Below are positions 1 through 10,967 of a stretch of DNA of 64,000 bases, piece by piece. The stretch is taken from assembly GCF_019977355.1 (NCBI RefSeq), contig NZ_AP024655.1, forward strand, positions 2,542,001-2,606,000, in the 5' to 3' direction. The stretch is from Arthrobacter sp. NicSoilB8. GTDB lineage: Bacteria > Actinomycetota > Actinomycetes > Actinomycetales > Micrococcaceae. Below the pieces are notes generated by a model that saw nothing but the letters and a program-made list of their open reading frames with translations, was not told where the DNA came from and did not search any database. Every line of letters starts with the position of its first letter. The stretch's first letter is position 1. The position numbers were made by a program, and so were the translations under genes.

Positions 1-2
1 TG

Positions 3-599
3 CAGGAGGCCGGCGTGGCGATGGAACGGCGCGACATCATCGACACCCTCACCGGGCATGTGGTCAGCCAGGTCCGGAATTCTGTTCCCTGGCGGCCCGG
101 GGCCCGGGAACTGCTGGACGAACTGTACAACGCCGGCGTCCGCTGCGCCCTCGTGACCATGTCCGAGGCCCCGCTGGCCCGCGAGATCGTGGCGAGCCTG
201 CCCGAACCCTACTTCGAGTTCCTCGTCACGGGGGACACCGTCACGCAGGGGAAGCCGCACCCGGAGGCGTATCTGACAGCCGTGGGACTTCTGCAGCAGC
301 AGGATCCCGAGCTCGGCCTGCACCACTGCGTGGCCCTGGAAGATTCCGTGCCGGGCGTCGCGGCCGCCCTGGCCTCCGGCGTCGTCACTGTCGCCATCCC
401 GCACATCCTTCCCCTGCCGCATGATCCCCGCCGCGCCACCTGGGACACCCTCGAAGGCCGCACCGTTGCGGACCTGGAGGAGCTCGTGGCGCTGCGGCAC
501 GAGTTCCCGGACGCCACGTTCGGGCGTGCGGCGGACCCTGCCGCGGACTCAACGTTGGAGGCGGCCGTGCACTCGGGAGCGGGTCCTGCCCGTGGCTGA
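3..599 (+). CDS. HAD-superfamily hydrolase, 5' partial
   Basis: This is the C-terminal part of a haloacid-dehalogenase-type phosphatase or phosphomutase. The reading frame is already open at base 3, so the true start and the nucleophilic DxD motif lie before the window. Visible family motifs are VTMSE (motif II, Ser/Thr), the Lys of GKPHPEAY (motif III) and the acidic pair in ALEDSVPGV (motif IV), in the order seen in beta-phosphoglucomutase-like HADs. The substrate cannot be told. The last 60 residues or so are low-complexity. The stop overlaps the GTG start of the next gene, which suggests translational coupling. Confidence 0.85.
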   Translation, partial: QEAGVAMERRDIIDTLTGHVVSQVRNSVPWRPGARELLDELYNAGVRCALVTMSEAPLAREIVASLPEPYFEFLVTGDTVTQGKPHPEAYLTAVGLLQQQDPELGLHHCVALEDSVPGVAAALASGVVTVAIPHILPLPHDPRRATWDTLEGRTVADLEELVALRHEFPDATFGRAADPAADSTLEAAVHSGAGPARG

Positions 600-1779
600 C
601 ACCGGCGGCCAGGGACAGCCCGGCAAGGACCCGGGCACCCGCCGGGAGGGAATCCCGCTGGGGCGCATTGCCGGCATCCCGGTCTTTCTCGCCTACTCCT
701 GGTTCATCATCGCGGCCTTCACCGTGATCGCCTACGGACCGGTCCTGCAGACCAACAACCCCCGCCTCGGCATCACCGCCTTCTTCGTCGCCTTCGCCTA
801 CGCGCTGCTTCTCCTGGTCTCCGTGCTGGCGCACGAACTCGCCCACGCGCTGACCGCGAAGCTGTTCCACTGGCCCACGGAGAAGATTGTCCTCAACCTC
901 TGGGGCGGGCACACCCAGTTCCAAAGTTTCACTGCTTCACCGGGCCGCTCCGTTCTGGTGGCCATGGCGGGCCCGGCGGCGAACTTCGTTCTGGCCGGCG
1001 CCGGCTGGCTCCTGCTCTCGTACGGGGAACTGGGCGGCGTGGCCGACATCCTGGCCAACATCTTCGTCTGGGCCAACCTGCTGATCGGTATCTTCAACGT
1101 GCTTCCCGGGCTTCCGCTGGACGGCGGCCGGCTCGTCGAATCGGCCGTCTGGAAAGCCACCGGCAGCCAGGACAAGGGAACGATCGCGGCCGGCTGGGCG
1201 GGCCGGATCATCGTGATCGCCCTGGCGGTGTGGTTCATCATCCTTCCCCTGCTCAGCGGCGCCCGGCCGGACATTTCCTTCACCCTGATCACCGCCCTGG
1301 TGGGCAGTTTCCTCTGGATGGGGGCATCGGCGGCGATTCAGCAAGCCCGCATGCGGAGCCGGCTGTACCTCGTGGACGCCGCCGCCCTCGCCGAGCCCGC
1401 CGTCGGGCTTCCGGAAACCGCCACGGTTGCCGACTTCCTGGCCGGCACCACAGCGGGCAAGCCCGCCGTCGTCCTGTGTGACCGGGACGGCCGGCCCGTG
1501 GGCATCGTCGACGCCGGTGCGGCGGCCACCGTTCCCGCCGCACTGGCGGACGTGACTCCGCTCACCGCGGTTTCCTATGCCCTTGTTGCCGGCGCGTATG
1601 TGCCCGAATGGTCTAAGGGCCAAGAGCTCGTGCAGTACCTGTCCCAGCTCGAAGGCCAGGAGTACGCGGTGGTGAACGGCGAGGGCACCGTTACCGGGCT
1701 GCTCCACCAGTCCGCCGTCCTCAGCGCCATTACGGGCAAGTACCGGACCGAACGCCAGAACCAGGGGCAGAACCGGTAG
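592..1779 (+). CDS. M50-family site-2-type membrane metalloprotease
   Basis: Intramembrane zinc protease of the Rip/SpoIVFB type, 395 residues. The zinc motif HELAH is near residue 81, inside the second or third of about six hydrophobic segments. The second active-site motif NVLPGLPLDGGR follows near residue 175, with the metal-binding Asp. After the membrane core comes a soluble C-terminal part (about 255-395) that resembles a degenerate CBS-pair domain, as in Rip3-like proteases. I chose GTG at 592 because it overlaps the HAD stop and gives an N-terminus starting just before the first membrane segment; an upstream ATG at 421 would add 57 Arg/Pro-rich residues in an out-of-frame shadow of the HAD gene. 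The substrate is unknown. Confidence 0.9.
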   Translation: MADTGGQGQPGKDPGTRREGIPLGRIAGIPVFLAYSWFIIAAFTVIAYGPVLQTNNPRLGITAFFVAFAYALLLLVSVLAHELAHALTAKLFHWPTEKIVLNLWGGHTQFQSFTASPGRSVLVAMAGPAANFVLAGAGWLLLSYGELGGVADILANIFVWANLLIGIFNVLPGLPLDGGRLVESAVWKATGSQDKGTIAAGWAGRIIVIALAVWFIILPLLSGARPDISFTLITALVGSFLWMGASAAIQQARMRSRLYLVDAAALAEPAVGLPETATVADFLAGTTAGKPAVVLCDRDGRPVGIVDAGAAATVPAALADVTPLTAVSYALVAGAYVPEWSKGQELVQYLSQLEGQEYAVVNGEGTVTGLLHQSAVLSAITGKYRTERQNQGQNR

Positions 1780-1880
1780 AGTTACTGGGCGGTCGTGAAT
1801 TTCCGGCCCCCACGCGCAAGGACCGGTGCCCGCCGGCATGTCCGCGGCCACACAGTTTTACAGGAGCGAGGAACATCTTC

Positions 1881-3017
1881 ATGAGCAGCGACACCGCCGC
1901 CAACACCGCAGGGACCGCCGCCACCGGCACCACCGGCCCTGAAGGCACCACCAGCCCCGCCGGCACCACCAGCCCTGAAGGCACCACTGCCGCAGTTGAC
2001 GCTGCTTCTGTCGCCGCGAATGGCGCGACCGGCGCCGCGCGCCGACGCGGACCGTTCCGCGAAGGCGAGCGGGTCCAACTCACGGACGAGCGCGGCCGCA
2101 TGAACACCATCACGCTCGAAGTCGGCGGAGCCTTCCACACCCACCGCGGCTTCCTGAACCATGACGAGATCATCGGCAAGCCCGACGGCTCCGTCGTCGT
2201 CAACAACGTCGGACAGCAGTACCAGACCCTGCGCCCGCTGCTCTCGGACTTCGTGCTCTCGATGCCGCGCGGCGCGGCCGTGGTCTACCCCAAGGACGCC
2301 GGCCAGATCGTCACCATGGCGGACATCTTCCCCGGCGCACGCGTTGTTGAAGCCGGCGTCGGCTCTGGCGCCCTGTCCATCTCCCTGCTTCGCGCGGTAG
2401 GGGACAACGGCTACCTGCACTCCTTTGAACGCCGCCAGGAGTTCGCGGACATCGCCCGCGGCAACGTCGAGACCATCTTCGGCGGCCCGCACCCGGCCTG
2501 GAAAATCTCCCTCGGCGACTTCCAGGAGGAAGTGGTCCGCACCGAAGAGCCCGGCTCCGTGGACCGGGTGGTCCTGGACATGCTCGCCCCCTGGGAATGC
2601 CTCGACGCAGTCGCCACGGTTCTGGCCCCCGGCGGAGTGTGGATCAATTATGTCGCGACTGTGACGCAGCTTTCGCGGACAGCCGAAGCGATCCGCGCCG
2701 ACGGCCGTTTCACCGAACCTGACGCGTGGGAATCCATGGTCCGCGGCTGGCACCTCGAAGGACTGGCCGTGCGCCCGGATCACCGCATGGTCGCCCACAC
2801 CGGTTTCCTTCTGGTTACCCGCCGGCTCGCCGACGGCGTCACGGGAATCTCCGTGAAGCGCCGCCCCTCCAAGACCGATTTCAACGAAGAAGACGTCAAT
2901 GCCTGGACTCCTGGCGCTGTCGGCGAACGTGCCGTCTCGGACAAGAAGCTGCGCCGCGCAGCCCGCGACGCAATCGCCGGAACAAACGTCGTCGACGCCC
3001 CGGAGATAACGAACTAG
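1881..3017 (+). CDS. trmI: tRNA (adenine-58-N1)-methyltransferase
   Basis: S-adenosylmethionine-dependent enzyme that makes m1A58 in the T-loop of tRNA, normally a homotetramer. The SAM motif VEAGVGSGALS lies near residue 155 and VDRVVLDMLAPWE marks the motif IV/post-I region. In actinobacteria trmI usually stands directly before the proteasomal ATPase, as here. An AGGAG-type site lies about 18 nt upstream of the ATG. The first 55 or so residues are an unusual Thr/Ala/Gly-rich leader with three copies of a P-E/A-G-T-T-S/G unit (about 1944-1990), absent from typical TrmI. A downstream start would remove the repeat, but I see no better ribosome site there. Confidence 0.93.
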   Translation: MSSDTAANTAGTAATGTTGPEGTTSPAGTTSPEGTTAAVDAASVAANGATGAARRRGPFREGERVQLTDERGRMNTITLEVGGAFHTHRGFLNHDEIIGKPDGSVVVNNVGQQYQTLRPLLSDFVLSMPRGAAVVYPKDAGQIVTMADIFPGARVVEAGVGSGALSISLLRAVGDNGYLHSFERRQEFADIARGNVETIFGGPHPAWKISLGDFQEEVVRTEEPGSVDRVVLDMLAPWECLDAVATVLAPGGVWINYVATVTQLSRTAEAIRADGRFTEPDAWESMVRGWHLEGLAVRPDHRMVAHTGFLLVTRRLADGVTGISVKRRPSKTDFNEEDVNAWTPGAVGERAVSDKKLRRAARDAIAGTNVVDAPEITN

Positions 3018-3101
3018 GCAGCATATTTCGGATGTCTCCAGCGGCACCCGCCTTCTTAGGGCTATGGTCTTAACAGAAGAGCAGGAAGGGGCTGATGCAC
3101 G

Positions 3102-4913
3102 ATGGAGACTCCGAACACTGACCCGGGCTTCACACCGGCCGAGGACGCGGCGGATGCTGCCGCACGCGGGGACGCGGGCCGGGCCGCAACCGGCGACAGC
3201 GAGCGGTACGCCGCCAACGAACTGTCCGTCGCCGAGCGGCAGGTCAATATCCTCCGGGACAAGCTCCGGCACATTGACCGCCAGCTCGCCGCCGCGACCC
3301 AGAACAACTCCAAGCTGGTCAGCATGCTGGAAACGGCCAAGGCCGAGATCCTGCGGCTCAAGAACGCCCTCGACCAGGAGGGACAGCCGCCGTACAGCTT
3401 CGGCACGATCCTTCAGCTGAACCCGAAGCGGCAGCCGACCGCCGGGAACAGCGGGCAGGCGGCCACCGAGGAATCGGTGGACATCTTCAACGCCGGCCGC
3501 AAGATGCGCGTCGGGATCAGCCCGCTCGTCAACATCAACCAACTGGCGGTGGGGCAGGAAGTCCTGCTCAACGAGGCCCTGATGGTCGTGGCCGGGCTCG
3601 GCTACGAGCGGGCCGGGGACCTGGTCACGCTCAAGGAGCTGCTGGGAACCGACCGCGCCCTGGTGGTGGGCCGCGCCGACGAGGAGCGCGTCATCCGGCT
3701 CTCCGGCGCCCTGCTCGCGCAGAAGCTCCGGGTGGGCGACGCGCTCTCGATCGATTCACGCACGGGCTACGCGCTGGAAAAAATCCCGCGCTCCGAAGTG
3801 GAGAACCTGGTGCTCGAGGAAGTACCGGACATCACCTACCAGGACATCGGCGGCCTGGGCCCGCAGATCGAACAGATCCGCGACGCCGTCGAACTGCCGT
3901 TCCTCCACCCTGACCTGTACCGAGAGCACGGACTGAAGGCCCCCAAGGGCATCCTGCTGTACGGCCCGCCGGGCTGCGGCAAGACCCTGATCGCCAAGGC
4001 CGTGGCGAATTCGCTGGCCGCGCGCGCGGCCGAACGGGCCGGCAAGACTGACATGAAGAGCTACTTCCTGAACATCAAGGGCCCGGAGTTGCTCGACAAG
4101 TACGTCGGCGAGACGGAGCGGCATATCCGCCTGATCTTCGCCCGCGCCCGGGAGAAGGCCTCGGAGGGCAGCCCCGTGGTGGTCTTCTTCGACGAAATGG
4201 ATTCGCTGTTCCGCACCCGCGGCACCGGTATTTCCTCCGACGTCGAAACCACCATCGTCCCGCAGCTCCTCAGCGAGATCGACGGCGTCGAACGGCTGGA
4301 CAACGTGATCGTGATCGGTGCGTCCAACCGGGAAGACATGATCGACCCCGCGATCCTGCGCCCGGGCCGCCTGGACGTCAAGGTGAAGATCCAGCGTCCC
4401 GACGCCGAGGCCGCGGCCGACATTTTCAACAAGTACATCACCACGGACTTGCCCTTCCACGAGTCGGACCTCGCCGAGCACAACGGCGATGTCCAGGCGA
4501 CCGTGGACGCCATGGTCCAGCGGACCGTCGAGGCGATGTACTCCACCGAGAAGTCCAACGAGTACCTCGAGGTGACCTACGCCAACGGCGACACCGAAAT
4601 GCTCTACTTCAAGGACTTCAACTCCGGCGCCGTGGTGCAGAACGTCGTGGACCGGGCCAAGAAGTACGCCATCAAGGACCTGCTGACCATCGGGCAGAAG
4701 GGCCTGCGGATCGACCACCTGCTCCGGGCGGTCGTGGACGAGTTCCGTGAACACGAGGACATGCCCAACACCACCAACCCGGATGACTGGGCACGGATCT
4801 CCGGCAAGAAGGGCGAGCGCATCACGTACATCCGCACCATCGTCCAGGGCAAGGCCGGCCAGGAGCCTGGAAAGTCCATCGAGACGATGCCCAGCACAGG
4901 GCAGTACCTGTGA
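3102..4913 (+). CDS. arc: Proteasome-activating AAA ATPase (ARC/Mpa)
   Basis: Hexameric AAA+ unfoldase that captures pupylated proteins and feeds them to the 20S proteasome, 603 residues. In order: an N-terminal coiled coil (about 35-85) that binds Pup, tandem OB domains (about 90-240), and a AAA module with Walker A GPPGCGKT near residue 288 and Walker B FFDEMD near residue 363. The last three residues, QYL, match the C-terminal tail by which ARC/Mpa docks on the 20S core. The gene lies 84 bp after trmI and overlaps the start of dop by 4 bp, so arc and dop are coupled. Mycobacterial mpa is the direct counterpart. Confidence 0.96.
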   Translation: METPNTDPGFTPAEDAADAAARGDAGRAATGDSERYAANELSVAERQVNILRDKLRHIDRQLAAATQNNSKLVSMLETAKAEILRLKNALDQEGQPPYSFGTILQLNPKRQPTAGNSGQAATEESVDIFNAGRKMRVGISPLVNINQLAVGQEVLLNEALMVVAGLGYERAGDLVTLKELLGTDRALVVGRADEERVIRLSGALLAQKLRVGDALSIDSRTGYALEKIPRSEVENLVLEEVPDITYQDIGGLGPQIEQIRDAVELPFLHPDLYREHGLKAPKGILLYGPPGCGKTLIAKAVANSLAARAAERAGKTDMKSYFLNIKGPELLDKYVGETERHIRLIFARAREKASEGSPVVVFFDEMDSLFRTRGTGISSDVETTIVPQLLSEIDGVERLDNVIVIGASNREDMIDPAILRPGRLDVKVKIQRPDAEAAADIFNKYITTDLPFHESDLAEHNGDVQATVDAMVQRTVEAMYSTEKSNEYLEVTYANGDTEMLYFKDFNSGAVVQNVVDRAKKYAIKDLLTIGQKGLRIDHLLRAVVDEFREHEDMPNTTNPDDWARISGKKGERITYIRTIVQGKAGQEPGKSIETMPSTGQYL

Positions 4914-6583
4914 CGGCTGCTGTCCCCGGCCGGCCGGCCGACACCGCCGGCGGCCTGCCCGTGGGCGGGGCCATGCGGGTGATGGGCTCGGAGACCGAAT
5001 ACGGCATCCATGCGCCGTCTGCCCCGGGCGCCAACGCCACGATGATGTCCGCCCGGGTCATCCAGGCGTACGCCCAGGTAACCCGGCAGCGCGCTGCCGG
5101 CGGCGCCGAAACCCGCTGGGACTACACCGACGAGGAACCGCTGCACGACGCCCGCGGCTGGACGCTGGAGCGCAGCAGCGCAGACCCGGACCAGCTCACC
5201 GACCAGCCGCCGGTCCTGGACGCCGAGGCGATAGCCCTCGCCTACGGCCGGCAGGAGCTGGAGGCCGACGGCGAGGACGAGTCCGGCACGCTGCTCATGA
5301 ACATGGTGCTGGGCAACGGCGCCCGGCTGTACGTCGACCACGCCCACCCGGAGTATTCCAGCCCCGAAGTGACCAATCCGCGCGCCGCCGTCACGTGGGA
5401 CGCCGCCGGTGACCTCGTGGCGCTGGCCGCGGTCCGGCGCCTCGCCGCCGATCCCGAGCTGCCGCCGGTCAACCTGTACAAGAACAACACGGACAACAAG
5501 TCGGTCTCCTACGGCTCGCACGAGAACTACCTCATGCCCCGCTCGGTGCCGTTCGGCGACATCGTCCGCGGCCTCACACCGTTCTTTGTCACCCGGCAGA
5601 TCATTTGCGGTGCCGGGCGCGTGGGCCTCGGCCAGGACAGTGCCCGGCCGGGCTACCAGATCAGCCAGCGCGCCGACTTCTTTGAAACCGAAGTGGGCCT
5701 GGAAACCACCATCCGGCGCCCCATCATCAACACCCGGGACGAGCCCCACGCGACCGCGGACAAATACCGCCGGCTCCACGTCATCATCGGCGACGCCAAC
5801 CTCAGCCAGGGGTCCAACTTCCTCAAGTTCGGCACCACCGCGATGGTCCTGAGCCTGATCGAGGCCGGCCTGGCGCCGCGGATCGAAATCCACGAGCCCG
5901 TCGCCGCCCTGCAGGCCGTCAGCCACGACACGTCGCTCACCGCCATGCTGCGCCTGGCAGACGGCCGCAGGATCACGGCCCTGGACCTGCAGTGGATCTA
6001 TTTCGAGGCCGCGTCGAAGCACGCCCAGGACACCGGGGTCGCGGACGCCGTGGACGGCGACGGGCACACGCACGAGGTGCTGGAACGGTGGTCCGCCACG
6101 TTGAGCGAACTCGGCGGCGACCGGGCGGCGGCCGCGTCCTCGGTGGAATGGCTCGCCAAACTGTCCCTGCTGGAGGGCTACCGCCAGCGGGACGGCCTCG
6201 ACTGGGACAACGCGCGGCTGGGCCTCGTGGACCTGCAATGGGCCGACATCCGCCCCGAAAAGGGCCTGTACTACCGGCTCCTGGCACGCGACCGGATGCA
6301 GCGCCTCGTTGACGACGCCGCGATCGGCCGCGCGGTGACCGAACCGCCGTCGGACACGCGTGCGTACTTCCGCGGACGCTGCGTCAGCCGCTTCGGAGCG
6401 GACCTGGCGGGCGCGAGCTGGGACTCGGTGATCTTCGATCTCCCCGGCCGCGGCAGGCTCCAGCGGGTCCCCACCCGCGAACCGCTGCGCGGAACCGAAG
6501 CCCTCACCGGACCCCTGTTTGCCCGGCACCGGGAGGCCGGCCCGTTCCTGGCAGAACTGCTGGGACTCAGCCCCGGTTCCTAG
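4910..6583 (+). CDS. dop: Pup deamidase/depupylase
   Basis: Carboxylate-amine ligase-fold enzyme that deamidates the C-terminal Gln of Pup to Glu and removes Pup from substrates. Family marks are the N-terminal GSETEYGI strand that binds ATP, the [15 protein letters not shown] stretch with the catalytic Asp, [13 protein letters not shown] loops and [10 protein letters not shown]. Between the first two marks is the Dop-specific loop (around residues 60-115). The GTG at 4910 overlaps the arc stop and gives 557 residues; an internal ATG at 4973 would give 536 and put ETEYG nearer the N-terminus, as in most homologues, so the first 21 residues are uncertain. It is paralogous to pafA downstream. 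Confidence 0.95.
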   Translation: MTAAVPGRPADTAGGLPVGGAMRVMGSETEYGIHAPSAPGANATMMSARVIQAYAQVTRQRAAGGAETRWDYTDEEPLHDARGWTLERSSADPDQLTDQPPVLDAEAIALAYGRQELEADGEDESGTLLMNMVLGNGARLYVDHAHPEYSSPEVTNPRAAVTWDAAGDLVALAAVRRLAADPELPPVNLYKNNTDNKSVSYGSHENYLMPRSVPFGDIVRGLTPFFVTRQIICGAGRVGLGQDSARPGYQISQRADFFETEVGLETTIRRPIINTRDEPHATADKYRRLHVIIGDANLSQGSNFLKFGTTAMVLSLIEAGLAPRIEIHEPVAALQAVSHDTSLTAMLRLADGRRITALDLQWIYFEAASKHAQDTGVADAVDGDGHTHEVLERWSATLSELGGDRAAAASSVEWLAKLSLLEGYRQRDGLDWDNARLGLVDLQWADIRPEKGLYYRLLARDRMQRLVDDAAIGRAVTEPPSDTRAYFRGRCVSRFGADLAGASWDSVIFDLPGRGRLQRVPTREPLRGTEALTGPLFARHREAGPFLAELLGLSPGS

Positions 6584-6673
6584 GAATAAAGCCCCCCGCG
6601 GGCGCCCCCGGCGTGGCACTATTGCTACAGGATGTCCCTTAGGAGAAAAGGGACGGACATGAAGGAGAAAACA

Positions 6674-6877
6674 ATGGCAGGCCAGGAGCAGCAGCAGCCG
6701 CAGTCGCGGGACACCGAGGTTGACGAGGACGTCCCCGCCGCGCCGCCGGCCCCCGCGGACGCCCAGGCGTCGGCAGCCACCCAGGGCGTGGACGATCTCC
6801 TCGACGAGATCGACGGCGTGCTGGAGTCCAATGCCGAGGAATTCGTCCGGGCCTTCGTCCAAAAGGGCGGCCAGTAG
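6674..6877 (+). CDS. pup: Prokaryotic ubiquitin-like protein Pup
   Basis: Small, mostly disordered protein tag of 67 residues that is joined through its C-terminus to substrate lysines. The first half is Gln/Glu/Ala/Pro-rich. The second half carries the conserved helix VDDLLDEIDGVLESNAEEF that folds against the ARC coiled coil. It ends in GGQ, so Dop must deamidate the final Gln to Glu before PafA can use it. I set the start at ATG 6674 because AAGGAG lies about 5-7 nt upstream and MAGQEQ is the usual N-terminus; a GTG 42 bp earlier has no such support. It sits between dop and prcB, the standard order. Confidence 0.97.
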   Translation: MAGQEQQQPQSRDTEVDEDVPAAPPAPADAQASAATQGVDDLLDEIDGVLESNAEEFVRAFVQKGGQ

Positions 6878-6963
6878 GAGCGCCGCCGGCCGCCGGATGA
6901 GGGCGGCAGGAGGGGCTAAGGGCCGGAAGAGTCGTTGATCCACCACGTTGAGGGAGAGCGTTA

Positions 6964-7806
6964 GTGCAGGAAACAACAGCCAACCGAGTAGCAGCCAACG
7001 CGACGTCCTCATTCACCGAGCATCTGCAGCGCGAACGGCCCGACTTGATGCCTTTCGGCCAGGTGCTTGTTAACCAGTTGCCCGCCACGGGCTATGCAGC
7101 GCACTCCGCGTCACCGCTCCAGGCCCCGCACGGGACCACCATCGTGGCGATGACGTACGCCGGGGGAGTGCTGATGGCCGGGGACCGCCGCGCCACGATG
7201 GGCAACGTGATCGCCAGCCGGCACATCGAAAAGGTCTTTCCCGCCGACCAGTACTCGGTGCTGGGCATCGCGGGAACTGCCGGAATCGCCCTCGACATCA
7301 CCCGGCTGTTCCAGGTTGAGCTGGAGCACTACGAAAAGATCGAGGGCACGCTCCTGAGCCTGGATGGCAAGGCCAACCGGCTCGGAGCGATGGTGCGCGG
7401 CAACCTGCCCATGGCGATGCAGGGCCTCGCCGTTGTGCCCCTGTTCGCGGGATTCGACCGTCCCGCCGGGTTCGGCAGGCTGTTCTCGTACGACGTCACG
7501 GGCGGCCGCTATGAGGAGCAGGAGCACCATGCCGTCGGATCCGGCTCGATGTTCGCCCGCGGTGCGCTCAAGAAACTGTGGCGGCCCGGCCTCTCGGAGC
7601 AGGACGCCGTGGCGGTCGCCGTCGAGGCCCTGTATGACGCTGCCGACGACGACTCCGCCACGGGCGGCCCGGACCCTGTCCGGCAACTATGGCCGGTGGT
7701 GTACGTGGTGAACCGGACAGGTGCCGTGCGGGTCCCGGACCGCGACCTCGCCGCCGTCGCCGGCCGCATCATCGAATCCCGCGCCGTCGCTCAGCGGGAG
7801 GCCTGA
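6964..7806 (+). CDS. prcB: 20S proteasome beta subunit
   Basis: Catalytic N-terminal-nucleophile subunit of the 20S core, 280 residues. A 57-residue propeptide ends at HG, and self-cleavage exposes Thr58 (mature Thr1) in [10 protein letters not shown]. The other two active-site residues are in register: Asp74 of AGDRR (mature Asp17) and Lys90 of HIEKVF (mature Lys33), so the subunit should be active. The GTG start at 6964 has a GGGAGAG-like site just upstream. It is followed by prcA after a 1-bp gap, which should keep alpha and beta in balance. Confidence 0.97.
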   Translation: MQETTANRVAANATSSFTEHLQRERPDLMPFGQVLVNQLPATGYAAHSASPLQAPHGTTIVAMTYAGGVLMAGDRRATMGNVIASRHIEKVFPADQYSVLGIAGTAGIALDITRLFQVELEHYEKIEGTLLSLDGKANRLGAMVRGNLPMAMQGLAVVPLFAGFDRPAGFGRLFSYDVTGGRYEEQEHHAVGSGSMFARGALKKLWRPGLSEQDAVAVAVEALYDAADDDSATGGPDPVRQLWPVVYVVNRTGAVRVPDRDLAAVAGRIIESRAVAQREA

Positions 7807-7807
7807 C

Positions 7808-8515
7808 ATGACCCAGCAGTTCTATGTATCGCCCGAACAGCTGATGAAGGACCGTGCGGACTTCGCACGGAAGGGCATCGCCCGCGGCCGCTCGGTGGTG
7901 GTCATCAGCTGCAGGGACGGAATTGCCCTCGTGGCAGAGAACCCGTCGCCGTCGCTGCACAAGATCGGCGAGATTTACGACAAGATCGCGTTTGCCGCCG
8001 TCGGAAAGTACAACGAGTTCGAGAGCCTCCGGCAGGCCGGGGTGCGGTACGCCGATGTCCGCGGCTACTCCTACGACCGCGAGGACGTCACGGCCCGCGG
8101 CCTCGCGAGCGTCTACGCACAGAGCCTGGGCGCCGTGTTCACGGCCGAGCAGAAGCCTTTCGAGGTGGAACTGGCCGTGGCGGAAGTCGCTCCGATCCAG
8201 GAGGCGGACCATCTGTACCGGCTGACCTTTGACGGGTCCATTGCCGATGAACACGGCTTCATTGTGATGGGCGGCCAGGCGGACAAGGTGTCCGAAGCGG
8301 TCGCGGCGGGCTGGCAGGGTGAACTCGACTTCGCCGGGGCCATCCGGCTGGCCCTCGCAGGACTCGTGGCGGACAAAGAAACAACCACACTGCCGGCATC
8401 CGCGCTGGAAGTTGCGGTATTGGACCGCGGCTCGGAAAGCAGCCGCGGCACCCGCCGCGCTTTCCGGCGGCTCGAGGACGCGGACATCGTGGCACTGCTG
8501 GCTGAGGAGAAGTGA
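7808..8515 (+). CDS. prcA: 20S proteasome alpha subunit
   Basis: Structural outer-ring subunit of the 20S core, 235 residues. It begins [23 protein letters not shown], spread over the gating N-terminus and helix H0 that interact with the ATPase, and has the alpha-type RGRSVVVIS and [21 protein letters not shown] stretches, split by family positions. It lacks the nucleophilic Thr, as expected. ATG at 7808 follows the prcB stop directly. pafA starts 1 bp after its stop, so prcB-prcA-pafA form a tight unit. Confidence 0.97.
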   Translation: MTQQFYVSPEQLMKDRADFARKGIARGRSVVVISCRDGIALVAENPSPSLHKIGEIYDKIAFAAVGKYNEFESLRQAGVRYADVRGYSYDREDVTARGLASVYAQSLGAVFTAEQKPFEVELAVAEVAPIQEADHLYRLTFDGSIADEHGFIVMGGQADKVSEAVAAGWQGELDFAGAIRLALAGLVADKETTTLPASALEVAVLDRGSESSRGTRRAFRRLEDADIVALLAEEK

Positions 8516-8516
8516 A

Positions 8517-9881
8517 ATGGACAAGCGCATTTTCGGCATCGAAACCGAATTCGGAATTTCCTATTCAAGTCCGGAATCCCGGCCGCTCGCGCCCGAGGAA
8601 GTGGCCCGCTACCTCTTCCGCAAGGTGGTCAGCTGGGGACGGTCTTCCAACGTCTTCCTGACCAACGGCTCGCGCCTGTACCTGGACGTCGGATCCCACC
8701 CGGAGTACGCCACAGCCGAGTGCGACGACCTCGCCCAGCTGATCGCCCACGACCGCGCCGGGGAACTGATCCTCTGCGACCTCGTGGACGAGGCCCAGGA
8801 ACGGCTGGCCGCCGAGGGCTTCAACGGCACCGTGTACCTGTTCAAGAACAACACCGACTCCGCCGGGAACTCCTACGGCAGCCACGAAAACTACCTCATC
8901 CCGCGCCGCGGGGAATTCTCCCGGCTCGCCGAAATCCTGATCCCGTTCCTCGTGACGCGGCAGTTGATCGCCGGGGCCGGGAAGATCCTGAAGACCCCGC
9001 ACGGGGCCACCTTCGCCTTTTCCCAGCGTGCCGACCACATCTGGGAAGGCGTTTCCTCCGCCACCACCCGCTCCCGGCCCATCATCAACACCCGGGACGA
9101 GCCGCACGCGGACGCCGAGTTCTACCGGCGCCTGCACGTGATCGTGGGCGACTCCAACATGTCCGAGACCACGGCCCTGCTCAAGATCGGCACCGTGGAC
9201 CTGATCCTGCGGATGATCGAGGCCGGGGTGATCATGCGCGACATGCGGATGGAGAACCCGATCCGCAGCATCCGGGAGATCTCCCACGACCTCACCGGCC
9301 GGGCACTTGTGCGGCTCGCCAACGGCCGGCAGCTCACGGCCCTGGAAATCCAGCGCGAGTACCTGACCAAGGTCACGGCGTTCGTGGCCGAACAAGGTGC
9401 GCACAATCCGCACGTGCCGCTGATCCTGGACCTCTGGGAGCGCACCCTGGACGCCATCGAAAGCGGCGACACGAGCACGATCGACACCGAGGTCGACTGG
9501 GCCATCAAGAAAAAGCTCATGGACAACTACCGCGAACGGCACGGGCTCGGGCTCGACGCGCCCCGGATTGCGCAGCTGGACCTGACGTACCATGACATTT
9601 CCCGCAGCCGCGGCCTCTTCTACCTGCTCCAGGCCCGGGGAGCGGTCCGCCGGGTAGTGGACGACACCGCGGTCAAGGACGCCGTGGATGCCCCGCCGCA
9701 GACCACGCGGGCCAAACTCCGCGGCGACTTCGTCCGCCGCGCCCAGGAGCTCGGCCGGGACTACACCGTGGACTGGGTCCACTTGAAGCTCAACGACCGC
9801 GCCCACCAGACCATTCTGTGCAAGGACCCGTTCCGGAGCGTCGACGAACGGGTGGATGCGCTCCTGGACTCGATGGGCTGA
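8517..9881 (+). CDS. pafA: Pup-protein ligase
   Basis: ATP-dependent ligase that phosphorylates the C-terminal Glu of Pup and joins it to a substrate Lys side chain, 454 residues. The N-terminus [15 protein letters not shown], the [16 protein letters not shown] stretch with the catalytic Asp, [18 protein letters not shown] and [14 protein letters not shown] are all characteristic; it lacks the long Dop loop. The ATG at 8517 is chosen because it stands 1 bp after prcA and gives the canonical N-terminus. It is the last gene of the pupylation block and is followed by a 111-bp gap before the FKBP pair. Confidence 0.97.
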   Translation: MDKRIFGIETEFGISYSSPESRPLAPEEVARYLFRKVVSWGRSSNVFLTNGSRLYLDVGSHPEYATAECDDLAQLIAHDRAGELILCDLVDEAQERLAAEGFNGTVYLFKNNTDSAGNSYGSHENYLIPRRGEFSRLAEILIPFLVTRQLIAGAGKILKTPHGATFAFSQRADHIWEGVSSATTRSRPIINTRDEPHADAEFYRRLHVIVGDSNMSETTALLKIGTVDLILRMIEAGVIMRDMRMENPIRSIREISHDLTGRALVRLANGRQLTALEIQREYLTKVTAFVAEQGAHNPHVPLILDLWERTLDAIESGDTSTIDTEVDWAIKKKLMDNYRERHGLGLDAPRIAQLDLTYHDISRSRGLFYLLQARGAVRRVVDDTAVKDAVDAPPQTTRAKLRGDFVRRAQELGRDYTVDWVHLKLNDRAHQTILCKDPFRSVDERVDALLDSMG

Positions 9882-9992
9882 TACCCAGCTTTGCACGTTA
9901 TTCTGAGGTAGGGCCGCCTTGCGGCCGCTGCTTTCTTTGCCGCGGGAAACCGAACGGCACTGAGTCCACCCTGCCTCGACGAAAGTTTCTAA

Positions 9993-10928
9993 GTGCGCCG
10001 ACTACTAGCTATTCTTCTTCCCGGACTGCTGCTGCTGACCGCCTGCGGCGGCAGCGAAGCGCCTCCCGCTCCGGAACCCACCAGCCAGTCCGCGGGTGAG
10101 ACCGCGAAGCTGGACTCTGTCAAGCTGACGGAGAACGGTGACAAGAAGGCCCCCGGTGTCGAATTCACCAAGCCGCTCGACGTCAAGGAAGCCACTGTCA
10201 AGGTGGTCACCGAGGGCAGCGGAGACCGGGTCAAGGCCAACCAGATCGCCGACATTTCGATCGTGGCCTTCAACGGCACGGACGGCTCCACCCTCGAAGA
10301 CACGTTCCCGAATGATCCGGAGCCGCTGGAGCTGAACGACGAGCTCAAGACCAGCAGCCCCGTGATCTACAACGCCTTCGTCGGCGCCAAGGTCGGCTCC
10401 CACCTTGCATTGGCCGTCCCCGGTCAGGCCGCGGCCGAGGGCACGGAGGCCAAGCCGACGCAGCTCCTGATCGTCAAGGTGCTCTCCGCCAAGGACGCCC
10501 CGCCGGTCCTGGACAAGCCCGAGGGCGACGCAGTCACCCCGCCGGCCGGTCTGCCGACCGTGAAGGACAACGACAAGGGCGTGCCGGAGATCTCGGTGGC
10601 GGGCGTTGCCGCACCGACCGCGCTGATCTCCCAGGACCTCATCAAGGGCAAGGGCCAGGCCCTCAAGGAGACCGACACCATCACGGTCAACTACGTGGGT
10701 GTTGCCCTCGCCAGCGGCAAGGTCTTCGATTCCAGCTATGAAAGCGGCAAGAAGGCCACTTTCCCGCTCACCGGCGTCATCAAGGGCTGGACCCAGGGCC
10801 TGACCGGCAAGACGGTCGGCTCCCGCGTCCTTTTGGTGGTCCCGAAGGACCTCGCCTACGGTGATCAGGGCCAAGGCGACGCGAAGGGCGACCTCGTCTT
10901 CGTCGTCGACATCCTCGGCGTCAAGTAA
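9993..10928 (+). CDS. FKBP-type peptidyl-prolyl isomerase lipoprotein
   Basis: Secreted prolyl cis-trans isomerase anchored as a lipoprotein, 311 residues. The signal peptide RRLLAILLPGLLLLTAC ends in the lipobox LTAC, placing Cys at about residue 18. Two FKBP-like modules follow: a degenerate one (about 65-165) and a canonical C-terminal one (about 220-311) with TVNYVGV, VIKGWTQGL and DLAYGDQG. The GTG start puts the signal peptide at the N-terminus. Its usual neighbours in actinobacteria are pafA and a second FKBP, as here; a role in folding of exported proteins is inferred. Confidence 0.93.
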   Translation: MRRLLAILLPGLLLLTACGGSEAPPAPEPTSQSAGETAKLDSVKLTENGDKKAPGVEFTKPLDVKEATVKVVTEGSGDRVKANQIADISIVAFNGTDGSTLEDTFPNDPEPLELNDELKTSSPVIYNAFVGAKVGSHLALAVPGQAAAEGTEAKPTQLLIVKVLSAKDAPPVLDKPEGDAVTPPAGLPTVKDNDKGVPEISVAGVAAPTALISQDLIKGKGQALKETDTITVNYVGVALASGKVFDSSYESGKKATFPLTGVIKGWTQGLTGKTVGSRVLLVVPKDLAYGDQGQGDAKGDLVFVVDILGVK

Positions 10929-10967
10929 TCCACCGCATCCACCACACGTCACCCCAAAGGAGCAACC

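Noticed and set aside
1782..3542. Antisense open frame of 586 codons across trmI and arc
   Set aside because: It opposes two certain genes and its sequence has no family feature or ribosome site.
4604..7012. Antisense open frame of 802 codons across arc, dop and pup
   Set aside because: It is the mirror of three well-supported genes in GC-rich DNA, where the antisense frame rarely meets a stop. The translation is low-complexity and shows no domain.
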